NCBI GenBank assembly: GCA_016218625.1
Contig: JACRDL010000103.1
Span: forward strand, 1 to 39,729
Origin: Elusimicrobiota bacterium
GTDB taxonomy: Bacteria > Elusimicrobiota > UBA8919
Direction of reading: 5' to 3'
DNA: 39,729 nt
Shown here: positions 1 to 15,000 of the stretch, in pieces
How positions within the stretch are numbered: position 1 is the first letter of the stretch
Layout of the letters: every line of letters starts with the position of its first letter
The notes under the pieces: generated by a model
What the model was told of the DNA's origin: nothing
What the model saw: the letters and a program-made list of their open reading frames with translations, nothing else
The model's database searches: none
Made by a program: the position numbers and the translations under genes

Positions 1-1
1 A

Positions 2-3000
2 CCGTTCACAATGAAACAGGACGAGTCAATAATTCAGTATGTGTATATTGACCCCGCGTCTCAACCCGAGCAGATACTTTTGCAGTTTTACACAGACCTC
101 GGTGACGGAGAGCACAGGGTCTATTGGGGAAACAGCAAAATCCAGACCGGCGGAGTAGAAGGAACGCCTTCGTTATACAGGATGGGGTCTTTGCCTCAAG
201 CAGGTCAATGGGTTCGCTTAAAGATTTCGCCGTCAACTATAGGGCTTGCGGGGAAACCGATAAAAGGTATGCTGTTTGCGACATACAACGGCAGGGCGTA
301 CTGGGACAAGACAACCTCTGCGCCGTATTACGACACTCAGACGGAAACAACCAAGACGGTTGATGTATCCGTCGGCGACGACTCAACGGATACGACAATA
401 AAATACACGCTGCTTAAATCAGCGACGGTTCAACTTGATGTATATGATTTTTCCGGCGCGCTTGTAAAAAACATATTCAGCGGGTTCATGTCGTCCGGCA
501 GTTATGAAAATACATGGGACCAGAAAAACACCCTCGGCAATTTTGTTTCAGACGGCGATTATTATTTCAGATTCGCATCCACCGCTCCGATTGATTCCGA
601 GTCAATAGTGCATCTTTCAACCGGCGATTTTACAATTGATTTTTCAACGATTGCTTATGATGTCAACGGCAACAAATATGAAATAGAAGGAAATACAATA
701 ACAAAGCGGACTCAATACGGCTATCTTCTAACGCAGTTCGGAAGCGACAAACTTTTATCTCCGACGGGTTTGGCGATTGATTCATCAGGCGATATGTATG
801 TTCAGGATACTGTCGGCAAGCACAAGTTTTTAGTCGGAGCGAGAAAGATAGAAATAAAGAATATTGTTGCTAATATCAGGATACCTGCGGAGGGCTCGCT
901 TGTCCGTGCAACAGTCCCCATATTCGGCGTCGCCACCGCGAAGAATTTCAAGGACTACAAGGTTGAATACGGCAAGGGCTTTAACCCTTCAACATGGACG
1001 GCGATAGTCGTCTCGCAGACGGAAATGCTTGACAACTATGTGATACCGTCGGGACAGCAGACGATTTACGGCAACCTTGCGACATGGGAAACGGGGATGG
1101 TGCCCGGCGAGGAATATCCGCTGAACGATATTTTCCACCCTGCGGTGGATTTAGGCATTTCGGGAAAATATACCGTGCGTCTGACTGTGAACAGTTACAC
1201 CGGGCAGACAAAATCACAGGACGTACATCTGATAGTCGGAAGGGTAATAAACAACGGCACGGGTGGAATAATAGCGAGCGACGACGGTAAAGTAAAGGTA
1301 ACAGTCCCGCCTCTGGCTTTGCAAAATGACTGGGACTTATTTGCTATTGTCGGTCAGGATACGGGAACGCCGGACATACCTTCGGGATATAATTTAATAG
1401 GAAATATTTACGATTTCAAACCGACCGATTATACATTCCGGCGCCCCTGCACACTTGAGTTCGCATATACGCCTTCCGATTTGGGCGCCGGCAACGAAGA
1501 CCGTCTGGGGCTTTACAGGTATGAACCGGTTGAAAAGAAATGGGTACTCATTTCAACGAGACGGGATGTAATTTTATCCGAAGGCGATTTGGTCGCTTCT
1601 ATTTTGATTGACGACAACTTTACGGAGTTTTCAAAATATAAATGTTATTATGCCATTCTGGAAGACACTACAAAACCGCAACCGCCCGTTATTTACCAGC
1701 CGCCGTCACCGACAAATCAGAAACTGCTCACCGTTTCAGGCAGGACGGAATCATCTGCGACCGTTGATATGTTTGTGAACTACAGTTCAACCTATACGAC
1801 TATTGCAAACACGACCGGCGATTTTGTTTTCAGAAATGTTCTGCTTTCAACCGGGACAAATTCATTATACGGAGTTGCAACGGATGTTTCGGGATATTCC
1901 AGTGACGCATCGTCGTCGGTAACCGTCAATGTGCTGTTAAGCGAACCGACAAATGTATATAAGATTTCGTTCAAGCAGTCAAACTTCATAATTGACGAGA
2001 CGGCTAATTTGAACCGGGGCGAAAAAGTATACGTTGAACTTACGGGACTGGACGCTTCAACGAGCACTGTTGACAGATCATACTGTGTGCTGTTCTCGTC
2101 ATATTCCGACCCTGTCGGCATAAAACTGCAACTTACGGAGACGGGAGTAAATACAGGTGTTTATCGCGGCTCCGCTTTAATCGGCAGTGAAACAGACGTG
2201 CAGAATCTTGTTCTTGCCGCAGGAATACAGGGCGAGCAGGTAAAGGTTGTATCTGAAACGGACTCTTCAAAATATGACATACTTTACATTGAGGATTTAA
2301 CCGCTCCTTCGCCGCCCGATGTATGGTCAACGTCTCACCTGTCTGCCGTGCAGAACACTTTTGAGACGGGTCTTGGCGAATTTTCAAAATTATCGGATAT
2401 CGGCGCAGAAGTTATGCTTACAACAGAGTCAAAATCAACGGGTGAATATTCGGTCAGAATAAAGCAGGTTGTTGAAAAAGGCGATTTCTCGGTTAAATTA
2501 AAATCGTCCGGTTTTGATGCCAAACAATATCCGATAATAAGTTTTGATTACAAAATCCCTGCCGGAGTAAAAACAAACATATTCGTCATAAGAGGCAACG
2601 TGTGGAATGAGATAGTTTTCACCGATACCGCGAAGAACCTTCCGCCGACATATACGACCATCGGCAGCGTTTCTCCGACAGCCGACAACAACTGGCATAA
2701 TATGGAGTTCAACCTTTACAACTTGCTGAAACAAAAATATCCTAACGATACGGAATTTGTCGTTGACTTAATAGTCATCGGCGACTGGGACTCCGGACTT
2801 TTCTGGTCTGTAACGCCGGGCAATAATACTGTGGGTTCAACAATGTATATTGACAATTTTTTCGTTAAAACGCCGGGCTCAAACAACCCCAATCCAGTAT
2901 TTGAGTGGTCTTCAGCCGTTGACGCTTCCGGTATTGCCGGCTACAGTTATGTTTTGGACCAGAGTTCAAATACAGTTCCCGACGAAATCAGCGAAGGTGC

Positions 3001-6000
3001 GCAGACATCAACTATGTTTATAAACAAGGGCGAGGGTATCTGGTATTTCCATATACGCAGTGTTGATGGCGCCGGCAACTGGTCAAAGACGAACCGCTGC
3101 GCGATAAAAATAGATACGCAGGGTCCAACAGTTAGCAACCCGTATCCTGAAAACGGCGTTAGAGAATCCGCAAATGAAGTCCAACTGAAAATTACCGATG
3201 CCGGCGGCAGCGGTGTCAATCCTGAGACGATAAAGGTATCCATAAACGGCACAGTATATGATTATTCTTCCGGCGGGATAAGTTATAACACGCAGACGGG
3301 CACGATGACATTCAGGTTCGCCGATGTGAAACCGGCGCCGGTCGTTATATTTGACGGAGGCGTTGTTAACGTTTCACTTACCGAAGCAAAGGACTTCGTC
3401 GGCAACGGCATTTCTTCTGTTTATTCCTGGTGGTGGATAGCGGACTATTCAAGATTTTCGGGCAGCGACGTTTCGCTTTTAACCATAAACGGTGCGGAAC
3501 AGCCGTGCTGGAGCAGGGACTCGTCAAAAATAGCGTTTGTATCGGAGAGAGACGGGAACAAAGACATCTGGACAATGGATTCCTCAAATTATGCCGAGTT
3601 GATTTCAACCAGTATATATAAAGTGACAACAAGCACTTTCGCTGAAACGGAACCCTCATTCTCGCACGACGGCGCGAAAATCGCATACATTAAAGAAGGA
3701 GACATCTGGCTCATAAACGCCGACGGGACAAATCCCGTTCAAATTTCAAGCGGAACGGAAACAGACAGCCATCCAGTATGGTCGTCCGACAGCACGAAGA
3801 TTGTTTTTGCGAGAAGTTCGTCGGGGCTCGGCAATCTATGGCAGATGAATATAAACACGGTGAACTGGACGAAGACGGGCGAGACGCAGTTGACATCCGA
3901 CGACATCGGATATAACTTTGACCCGCAGTTCTCGTTTGACGACGCGAAAATAACTTACCGAAGGTCGCTTTACGTTGACAATGTCTGGGTAATGAATTCT
4001 AACGGAACGGAAAAAAGACAACTTACTGCGAGCAATTATGATTTCGCTCCTGCATTCTCATACAAAAACGACAGAATTATATTTGACACAAAACGAACCG
4101 GCGGTATTTCATCCGTCTGGATTTCCGACATAACCGGCGAAAATCAGAAACTGCTTATAGACAATCACGCCACCTGGCCCGAGACCGATCCCGTATGGTC
4201 GCCCGACGGCTCTCGTATTGCATTTACATCCACGAGAAACGGTTCAAAGAACGTCTGGGTATTGTCATTGCTTGAAGTGACCGAAGTTGCAACCTCAACT
4301 GCGATTTTCTCGCCTAACGGCGACGGCATCTGCGACACTGCGGACATAAAGTACAACCTGTCCGTCGGCGAGACGACGGTAAACATAGAAATATACAATT
4401 CTGTAAATGTTCTTGTCAGGACGCTTTTAAGTTCAGAAGTGCAGTCAGTCGGAAGTAAAGCAATTCCATGGGACGGCAGAAATAATTCGGGAAATATATG
4501 TGGCGACGGCGTGTACACCTACAAAATCACGGCGCTCGGCAAATCCGCAACCGAACCGGTGATAAAACAGGGAACGGTGAAGATAGACAATTCCGCACCT
4601 TCAACAACATTAACCGCCACTGCCCCGCTTAATACCGCTCTTTCATCGGGCAGTACATATTATGTAAAAGCGCAGACGGTATTTTCATTAGCCGCTACTG
4701 ACGGTTCCGGAATCGGTTTGGATTATACTTATTACAGTTGGGACAAAGGCGTTACATGGAACACCTACACAGGCGGCAATTTCACATTACCCATTTCTTC
4801 CGGTTATGCGACGATTCAGTACAAATCAGTTGACAAACTTATCAATTATGAACAGCCGAAAGAGGTGTTTTTGTTAGTTGACAATAAATCACCCATTACA
4901 GATATTTTTGTTGGCGGGACGACATATTATACTGAAAGCGCTAAATATATTACACCACAAACATATTTTGTATTGAGTTCGACCGACGACATAACGAGTG
5001 TCGTCTCCGGCGTTAAGGAAATAAAATATGTAAAAGACGGTGGTAACTATATATATCAAAGCGGAAGCATAACATTTACAACCGGCGGCGCACATACATT
5101 TTCATATTATGCGACTGATAATGTGGACAATAATGAGACATCCCACCAGTATAATGTTTTTGTTGATACAGTTCCGCCGACACCCGCCATATCATTATCG
5201 CCGTCCCCTTTCTTTAACGGTATAAGTTCATATACCACGACTTCAACGACTTATACGCTTACAGGAACGGATACCGCATCCGGTACGGATAAGATATATT
5301 ACAAAATTGACGGTTCGTCCTTCACACTTTACACTTCACCATTCACGATTATTAGTGAAAGTGAGCATACAATTTATTACAAAGCAAAAGATAATCTCGG
5401 TAATGAAAGCGGGATAAGTTCCTTTAAGTTCATAACGGACAATTCCGCACCGACGGTAAAAATACAGCCCGACGGACTTATTTACGTTTACGGCACTACG
5501 AATTATGCGCCGGTATCAACAAGATACATTCTTTCGTCCAGCACAAATGTTACCCAGATAGAATACAGCGTAAACGGTTCAAGTTTTGTTGTGTATACGG
5601 GTTCAATAACGCTTACGGATGCGGGACTTAATACGATTGATTTCAAAGCGCTGAAAAATGGTATTTATGAAGATACAGCAACATACAAGGTGGTAGTTGA
5701 CACTGCTCCACCGCAGACAGTTTCTTCCATTCTCGGCTGGCAGTATTCCGGTGAGTCGCTATTTATAGGAGCAACAAGCCAGATAAAACTTGAAGCGGCG
5801 GAATCGGGGCAGTTACCTTCGGGTCTGAAAACGACGAGATACGCGGTTGACGACGGGACTGTTGCTGTAGTTTATGTTTCACCGTTCAATCTTTCTTCAA
5901 CGGGTGAGCACTCGGTGAAATACTGGTCAACGGACAATGTTGAAAACACGGAATCCACAAACACGCTTACGGTTGTTTTTGATAATGTCTCGCCGACAAG

Positions 6001-9000
6001 TCAAATCGCATACAGCACTGAGTGCGGCAAAAGTTATATTTCAAGCGGAAAGACATATCTGTCCGGCGATGTGTATTTTGCGGTCAGTTCAACTGAGACC
6101 GTTTCCGGACTGAACAGGATTGAATATGCGATTGATTCCGCCAATTATACGACTTATACCGGCACGTTCAACATAACCGCTGACGGTTGGCACACAATAT
6201 ACTACCGCGGGGTTGACAACGTGGAAAATAAAGAGCCGGCAAAGTCATACACGATAATTACCGATAAAACACCGCCCGCTATTACAGTTACGCTGCAGGG
6301 TAATTTTTACGCTTCCGGCGGTGTTAATTACGCCAATTCAGATACAAGATTTGTTTTCATTGCACCGGATAATCTTTCGGGAACTAACAGGATAGAAGTC
6401 AGCGTTGATTCCGGAACTTACAATTCCATCGTCGGTTACATTACTCTTTCAGCCGAAGGTCCGCATACGTTAGAATATTACGCGGTCGACAATCTTAACA
6501 ACCAGACCAACCCGCCGCTTGTTCACAACGTAACCATTGACAATACCGTGCCTTCCACCGATTTCTTCGTTTCTGGTTCGTCATATACAACAGGTCAGAC
6601 GGTATACATTTCATCGGGTTCGCTTATAGGGTTTAATGCGACGGACACGGCCAGCGGAGTAAAAGAGACAAAATACAAAATTGATTCCGGCTACTGGACG
6701 TCGTATTCCACAGGCACGGGATTTTCAGTAACACCAGGATTACATACAATTACATATTACAGCACGGACAATCTTCTTAACAAGGAAACGGAAATACAGA
6801 AGAACTTCTATCTTGATGGTACGGCCCCCGCAACGACACTTACGACGTCGGAACAGCCGTTTGATAACGGTGTGAACCTGTTTATGTCGGATAGTTCTTC
6901 AATCACGCTTACGGCTTCGGATATCGGCTGCGGCGTCTCAAATATTTATTACGCTATAGATTCCTCGTCGTTTACAGAATATACGGAACCGTTTATGATT
7001 TCTACCGCCGGATTCCATAACGTATATTATTATGCGGTTGACCATCTGAATAATTCCGAATCAACAAAAGTATTTGAAATTGTCATTGACTCAACACCGC
7101 CGTCGGCAAAAATCACGCCGAGTGTAGATTTATATATTTCAAACGGTGTCAATTATGCATCGGCAACGGTTACATACAGTTTAAGATCTTTGAATACGAC
7201 ATCCTTTATGGTGAACGTTGACAGTTCGGGTTATGTTGTATATACAGATGCAATTTCATTAGCAACCGAAGGACTGCATACAATTGCATTCTACGGTATC
7301 GTGAACGGCATCAACGAAGATGAGTCAATTTTTGAGATTTACGTTGATATCGGGAAGCCGTCTGTCTTGTTGGGTTTTTCAGGTCCGCAATATTCAACAG
7401 GCAATAAGGTCTACACGTCGTCTTCAACTCTTTATCTTTTAACTGCAGAAGATTCAGCGACAATGGTTAATACCGGCATAGAATATGCAGAATACGGAAT
7501 AGATACCAGCGGCTGGTTGATGATAACCTCGCTTCCGGTATACCAGAAACAACTCAATATATTCCCGACGGAAGGCGACCATACCGTCCGCTACAGAACA
7601 TCTGACAATGTCGGCAACATCACGGAGTCATCAACGACAATATCAGTTGACAAAACGCCGCCGGCAATCGCACTTCTTCCGGACGGTTCGCCATATATTG
7701 CAAACGGAAAAAATTATGTATCCGGAAATATGAAGTTCAGTATTACGGGGACCGACACCGGTTCCGGTGTTAATAGTATTGAATGCAAAATAGATACGGG
7801 CTCATATACCGTTTATCAAAATACATTCACTGTAAATATTGCAGGCGACCATGTCATATACTATCGCGCTTCCGACAATATCGGAAACGCAACCGAGATA
7901 AAATCCTACGGTATCTTTGTGGATACTGTTCCGCCGTCGGTATCAATTGCCGTATCAGGCAAAAGTTATACGAATTCGCAGAGTATAAACTTCGCCCTGC
8001 CCGATACGCAGTTCTCTTTCTCCGGCGCTGACAACATTGCGTTTGACCGCGTAGAATACAATCCCGATGACAACGGTTACAGGGCATATTCAACGCCCGT
8101 TACATTTATATCCGAGGGTTTGCATAACTTACGGTATAAATCAGCCGACAAAGTCGGCAACTGGTCGGCTGAAAAATCGTATTCCGTAACTATAGACACG
8201 ACACCGCCGGGAACGACCGTAGATATACTTGATTTTTCAATGATTGAAGACGGAAAAACATATGTCGGCCCGCAGACAAGATATGTATTTTTATCAACCG
8301 ATGCCGCTTCCGGAGTGTACATAACGAACTACAAAATAGATAACGGTTCTTGGAATCCTTTAACGGAAAATTCCGTTATGCTGAATCTGGTTTCCGGCGA
8401 GCATTTAATTTCATATTATTCCGTTGACAGAGTTGACAATACCGAGCCGGCGAAATCATTCACAGTATACGTTGATACTATACCGCCGGCCGCGCCGCAG
8501 GGAGTTACGGCTCTGGCGATAAACGATACGGATGTAGAACTCACCTGGACGGCGAATACGGAGTCCGACCTTGCCGGCTACAACATTTACAGGGCCGGCG
8601 TAAAAATCAGTACATACATCGTTACTTTGACGACTTACACGGATTCGGGACTTTCACCAAAAGAATACGGCTGGCAGGTTTCTGCGGTTGACAAACTGGG
8701 CAACGAATCGGTGGTTTCTTCTACGGTATCTCTTGTTGTCGGAAAACTGCCTTGCCTTGTATCACTCACGTTGCCTGAAAAATATTCGCTTGCCACGGGA
8801 ACCATTACAATAACAGGTACTGCCGCAGGACTGCATTTCAGTCAGTATGAGATTGAATACGGGCAGGGAACGGAACCGGCATCCTGGACAAATATTACGA
8901 CCTCAACAAATCCCGTTGAAAGCGGTTCGCTTACACAATGGGATACGTTTGCCGTCTCGGATGGGCTTTATACCGTAAAATTGAAAGCGAAAAACACGGT

Positions 9001-12000
9001 GGACGTTATTACCGAAACCAATACTGTTGTTTCGGTTGATAATACTGTGCCGACGGTAGATATTTCGTCGCTTGTTGCAAATTCATATATCAGGCAGACG
9101 GTAGAAATAAGAGGCACTGCTTACGATGTCAATTTCTCCTCATACAAGGTGGAGTATTCTTCTACAACCAACTTTACTTTGATAGCGGAGTCAACGATTA
9201 CTGTTACAAACGGCACACTTGCTTTATGGGATACTTTGCAACTTCCCGATAGCGTCTATACACTGAAACTCACGGCATTTGATAAAATATCTTTATTAAG
9301 TCAAACAACTATTTCCGTAAATGTAGACAACTCTACACCCACGGCATCAATAATTTCACCGTCTGAAAATCAGGAAATATTCGGAACAATAAATATCATC
9401 GGCATCGCAACTGCGAATAACTTCAAGGAATATGTTCTAGAATACGGAAAAGGTTCAACGCCGTCCGCGTGGACAACAATTACTACAAGCACGAACCCAG
9501 TAATTTCCGGTACACTCGGAACACTTGATACAGTCGGACTTAAAGGAACTTACACATTGCGGATTAAAGTAAAAAATCTTGCAGAAGGAGAAGCAGTCGC
9601 AACGGTTGCAGTAAACATAAAACCGCAGTTGATAATAACCGAACTCAATCCGCAGGATGCATATCACGACTGGGTGGAAATATATTGCACGACAGGAACA
9701 ATAGATATTTCCGGATATATTCTTTCCAACCTCAATACAGGAACGCATTCGCAATTAGCAACATCTTCCATTACAATTACGCAAGGAGAGTATGCAGTAA
9801 TACACTGGAAAGCCGGGACTGATGAGACGGATTCAACCGGTGATATAAACGGCAATGGATATATTGACCTTTACATTCCGGATACGCCGCTTTCTTCTGC
9901 CGATGACCAGTTATGTTTGATGAAGGATAATAAAATCGTGGACGCTGTGATATGGACAAACAACGACGGTTCAATGTCATCAGACGAGGTTGACAATGCC
10001 AATTATCTTGTTAGTCGGAACGAATGGACAGGAACGTTCAGTCAAAGCGACCAGTCCTCGGCGGTGGTAATCGGCAGTGAAAAACAGTCAATAGGCAGGT
10101 CGTTCTCAACCGCTGTTGATATCGATTCCAAAAACGATTGGTCAATAATTCAGACGCCCAATCCCGGCAAAAACAATTCAATATCCGTTCCGAATATTAT
10201 TCACATTCCGGTTACGGTCTCAACCGCCGGAACAAACATAGAGATAACCGCGGAAATAACAGACACTGACGGTATTTCATCGGCAACGCTATATTACAAA
10301 ATAACCGGTTCAGGAACGTTCTTACAGGCGTCAATGTCCGCTTCCAGCAATACATATACCGCAACAATACCGTCAAACAGCGTGACAACTTCCGGCGTGG
10401 ATTACTACATCAAAGCAACCGATAATTCATCCAACAGTTCAAGTAATCCGCTCTTTGCACCGTTAAGTATTTATTATGTATCAGTTAATCCCGCGCCCAG
10501 CAGTGCAAAAATTATTGTGAACGAAATAATGTATGACCCGTCTACGGCAGAGCCGGGCACGGAATGGATAGAAATTTACAATGCCGGTGAAACATCTGTA
10601 GATATTTCAAGTTGGACGGTCGGAGACACTACGACGACTACCGGTGCATACGAGGGTATTTATACATTTTCTACTGGAACGGTTCTTACCGCTCACCAAT
10701 ATCTTGTCCTTGCAAGGAGCAATGAAGCGGCAAACGGAAATTACGACCTGATATACGGCGGAAATTCGCAGGGAAACATTGCTCTTACCAATACAGGTGA
10801 CCAGGTCTTTGTCAGGGATAACAACGGCTTCATAATTGATTCTGTTGACTATGTTTCATCCTGGGGCGGTTCAAACGGAACGGGACCCAACAACAATTCG
10901 CTTGAAAGAAAAAATCCGCTTGGTACAACACAGGATTCGGCTAACTGGGCTTCTTCAAGCGTTTCATCCGGCACGCCGAAATCGGTTAACAGTGTTACGA
11001 TAAAACCGGTAATTTCAAATGTTTTAGTTGCGCCGTCTGTATTCTCGCCGAACGGCGACGAACTGTTTGACTCAACCACCATTTATTATTCGGTCTCGCA
11101 GGATGTAAGCGTCGCAATAAAAGTTTATGATTCCGGCGATACGCTTGTAAAAACACTGCTTGACAACGTATTTAAATCTTCAGGAACGCATAATGAAATA
11201 TGGGACGGGAAAAACAGCAGCGGATATTACGTCGCAACAGGTACGTACACGATAAAAATAGATGCGGTTAATTCGGGAGCGATTACCGCGAATACGGTTT
11301 CGGTCAATGTAAAGGTTGACAACACACTTCCATCTGCCGGGATTTCTTCGCCGCAATACAATCAGATATACGGTCATTTTGTAACTATTTCCGGCACTGC
11401 TACCGACGCTAATTTCAACGGTTATACGATAAAATTCGGCACCGGCTCCGCACCTTACGAGTGGAGCACCGTTTTGAGTTCTACAAATCCCGCGGTAAAC
11501 GGATTGCTGGGAACATGGAATACCGGCGCGCTAAACGGGACGTACAGTATAAAACTTGATGCGAAAGACAGCGTTGAGAACGTATACAGTTCTGCCGTAA
11601 CCATAAAAATTGACAATACCGCGCCGGTTACAAATATCAGTCCCGTGCCTGCATTATACAACCAGTATGTGTCTTCCTGGACTAAATACGGACTTTCTGC
11701 ATATGACCCTGTTGTATCGGATGTATCAGCGGGCATTTCATTAACGGAGTATAAAATTGATTCCGGCAATTTCACAACTTACACGACAAGCATTACGCTA
11801 ACGACCGGCGGCAGTCGTACGATAACATACAGGAGCAAAGACGTCGTCAATAATACGGAAACAGACAAAACATTTAATGTTTGTGTGGATACTATTTCCC
11901 CGGTGACCACGGTTACCGTTTACGGTGACTATTACAACGACGGCGTAAATAATTACGGGACATATGGTTCGTCCGTTGTGTTTACTTCATCGGACACGCT

Positions 12001-15000
12001 TTCGGGTGCAAAAGAAACATGGGTGTCCGTTGACAACGGCAGTTGGGGTTTATATACATCGCCGATAAAATTTACAACCGAAGGCACGCATTCCGTAAAG
12101 TATTATTCAAAAGATAATGTCGGCAATACCGAAAAAATCCGAACATACCTTATAACTGTTGACGATACGTTCCCGATAGTGAACATTTCAAATCCTTTGA
12201 GCGGTTCGTATATAAGACAGACGGTTGAAATAAAAGGCGTAATAGTTGACCCGAATCTCAAAAGATATTATATTGAAGTCGGGCAGGGAAATAATCCCGC
12301 ATCTTGGACAAGAATATATACTTCCGGTTTGACCGATATAAATACGGCGACATATAACCAACTCATTGCCATTTACGGCGTCGGACCCGTCATCACCGAC
12401 ATATTGATTTCGTCAAGACCGTTCCACAACTGGCAGGAAGTAAAAGATGTTCTATGGGTAGGTCCTGTTCGTTTGAGAGAAATCCAGGATAATACCCTGT
12501 TGACGATTTCCAAAGACGGGCTCATACTTTATTGGGATACGACACAACACCCTGACGGTATTTATACTCTAAAAATTGTTGCCGAGGATAAGTCGGGTCA
12601 TATTGAAGAGGAAAGACAAACAAATATCACGATAGACAATACACAACCGACTGCAAGTATTTCTATACCAGCACCAAATAGTTATATCCAAGGTAATGTC
12701 CGGATAGCGGGCACAGCAAAAGATACAAATTTCAGTTACTACAAACTTTCCCAGGGCAAAGGTGCGAGTCCGTCTTCGTGGAATTTGCTTATTCAGTCCC
12801 AGATTCCCGTAGACAGTAAAACATTTACTTATTGGAATAGCGCACAATCTGATGACGGCCCGAGAAGTTTCCGTCTGCAGGTGTATGATAAAGCAGGTAA
12901 TGATATAGATTATAGAACGACCGCTTATCTTGACAATACACTGCCCGTTATTGTGATTTCCACACCTGTAGCAAATCAGGTTGTAAAAGGACTGGTTACT
13001 GTATCAGGAACAACAGCGGATATGTACTTTGACCATTATGTTTTAAGGGTAAACACCAGCGATGTATATACCAGCACAGTTTCTGTAACCAATGGATATT
13101 TAGGGGCATGGAATACAACAAGTTATGCTGATGGTCAGTATGACCTGTATCTCATTGCCTGGGATAAAATCGGGCATCAGGGTAGCACATATGTAACGGT
13201 TAATGTTGATAATCCGCCGGCAATATCAAATGTTTCGGCAACAAACATTGAACCGAGAAAGGCAACGATTAACTGGACAACGAATGAGCCGGCTGACAGC
13301 AGAGTGGAATATGGCACGAGCACATCGTACGGATTTTCAAAATATGATGCCGCTCTTGTTACAAATCATTGTCTGACATTAACCGACCTTTCTCCCGGAA
13401 CGACATACCATTATTTTGTCAAATCAAAGGATTCTGCCAATCAGGAAACACAATCAGGCGACTATACATTTACAACGCTTCTGGAAGCGACATCGGTTCA
13501 GTTATCTCTTACATCAACAGGTGACAACACAGTTACGATTTCCTGGACATCTTCCCAACCAGGTTCTTATCCTATTGATAGTTACAAGGTCTACAGGGCG
13601 ACATTTACAGAGGCGATTTCTTCAAAAACGCTGATAGCCAGCACTACGCAACTTTCATACACTGATACAGGGCTTGTAAATCTGACGACATATTATTATC
13701 AGGTAGTGGCATTGGATACCGGCGGTTTTGGGAGTTTGCCTTCAAATGAAGTTGCAGGCATGCCGCAGGATACAGTAGCACCTTCTGCAATAACCGATTT
13801 AATGTCGTATGCAGGTCCTTATTCTGGCGAGGCGGTTCTTTTATGGACGGCAACGGGTGACAACGAAGCATCCGGCACGGCAACATCTTACGACATCAGA
13901 TACCGGCTCAATTCACCCATTACAACAGAAGACGATTTTAATTCAAGTTCGCAGGTAACCGGCGATCCGACACCAGCGGTTTCAGGCACAGAGCAGTGGA
14001 TGACTATTACAGGACTTACTGCAAACAATACATATTATTTTGCAATGAAAGCAGTAGATGATGCAGGATTAAGTTCTAATCTTTCCAATTCTCCATCCGC
14101 ATATCTGTACTATGAGGGTTCACCTGTAAGGATAAATGAGGTTGTTGCTGCAAGACCGCCATCTGAGGGTTCTGACGCTATAGAATTTTATGTTACAAGA
14201 TACGGAAATTACGGCGGGTATAAACTTTATGAACTGGCTAACTGGATGGGATGCGAGCTCGTGGAAACATTCCCGACAACAGGCGACTGGGCGAACCCGA
14301 TTTCTTCAGGAACATATATTATTCTGCACCTCATGGAAGGAACTGATGAAACGATTATCGGTTCCGATAACATAGTTCACATCTACAGTACCGAGAGCGG
14401 AGGTCAGACAGGTTTGATAAAGACGGACAATGTTCTGCTTTTGAGTGATTCCGGCGGTATTGCATTTAGTAACGGTGTGTATCAATCTGGAACTATCGTT
14501 GACGCTGTTGCATGGGCAAACCAGGATACGGTCAATTTCACCGGAGAAAGCGGCAACCAGTTTGAGCAGTTCTCTGCGGCGATAAATGCTGCTGTCAACC
14601 AGAGTCAGTGGAATAAAGAACATTCAGGCATTGTGCAGATTGATACGCCAAACTCAAGGGCATTGACATCAACAAAATCACTGGCGAGAACAGAAGGTGC
14701 ATCGGATACAAGCCCTTCAAAGACAGAATGGTCTATCAGGAATACAATCACGCTTGGCACAGTCAACGGCTCATCTACTGCTTTACCCGGCAGAGGTACA
14801 GCAAGCATTTCGTCTTCAACGGTCGTTGCCGGTTCAACCATATCATTAACGATTACATATACGGCAGAAACAAACGATTTGGACGATTCGGGTCATATGG
14901 TTGTAATAATAATTCCGGACAACTGGACGCAGCCGCAAACGACCAGTTCAAATACTGCGGGCTATGTGACGACGAATTACTCTATTGAATCCGGCTGGGC

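Noticed and set aside
11-13. ATG at 11 as the true start of the giant gene
   Set aside because: The frame is open to the window edge, there is no ribosome-binding site, and the first residues look like the middle of a jelly-roll-like domain.
4590-8487. Tandem units read as a DNA repeat or CRISPR-like array
   Set aside because: The units are about 279 bp, diverged in DNA and conserved only in protein, so they are protein domains.
14306-14623. Open frames of about 100 codons on the minus strand across the giant gene
   Set aside because: They mirror the codon pattern of the giant gene and have no start signals or protein-like motifs.
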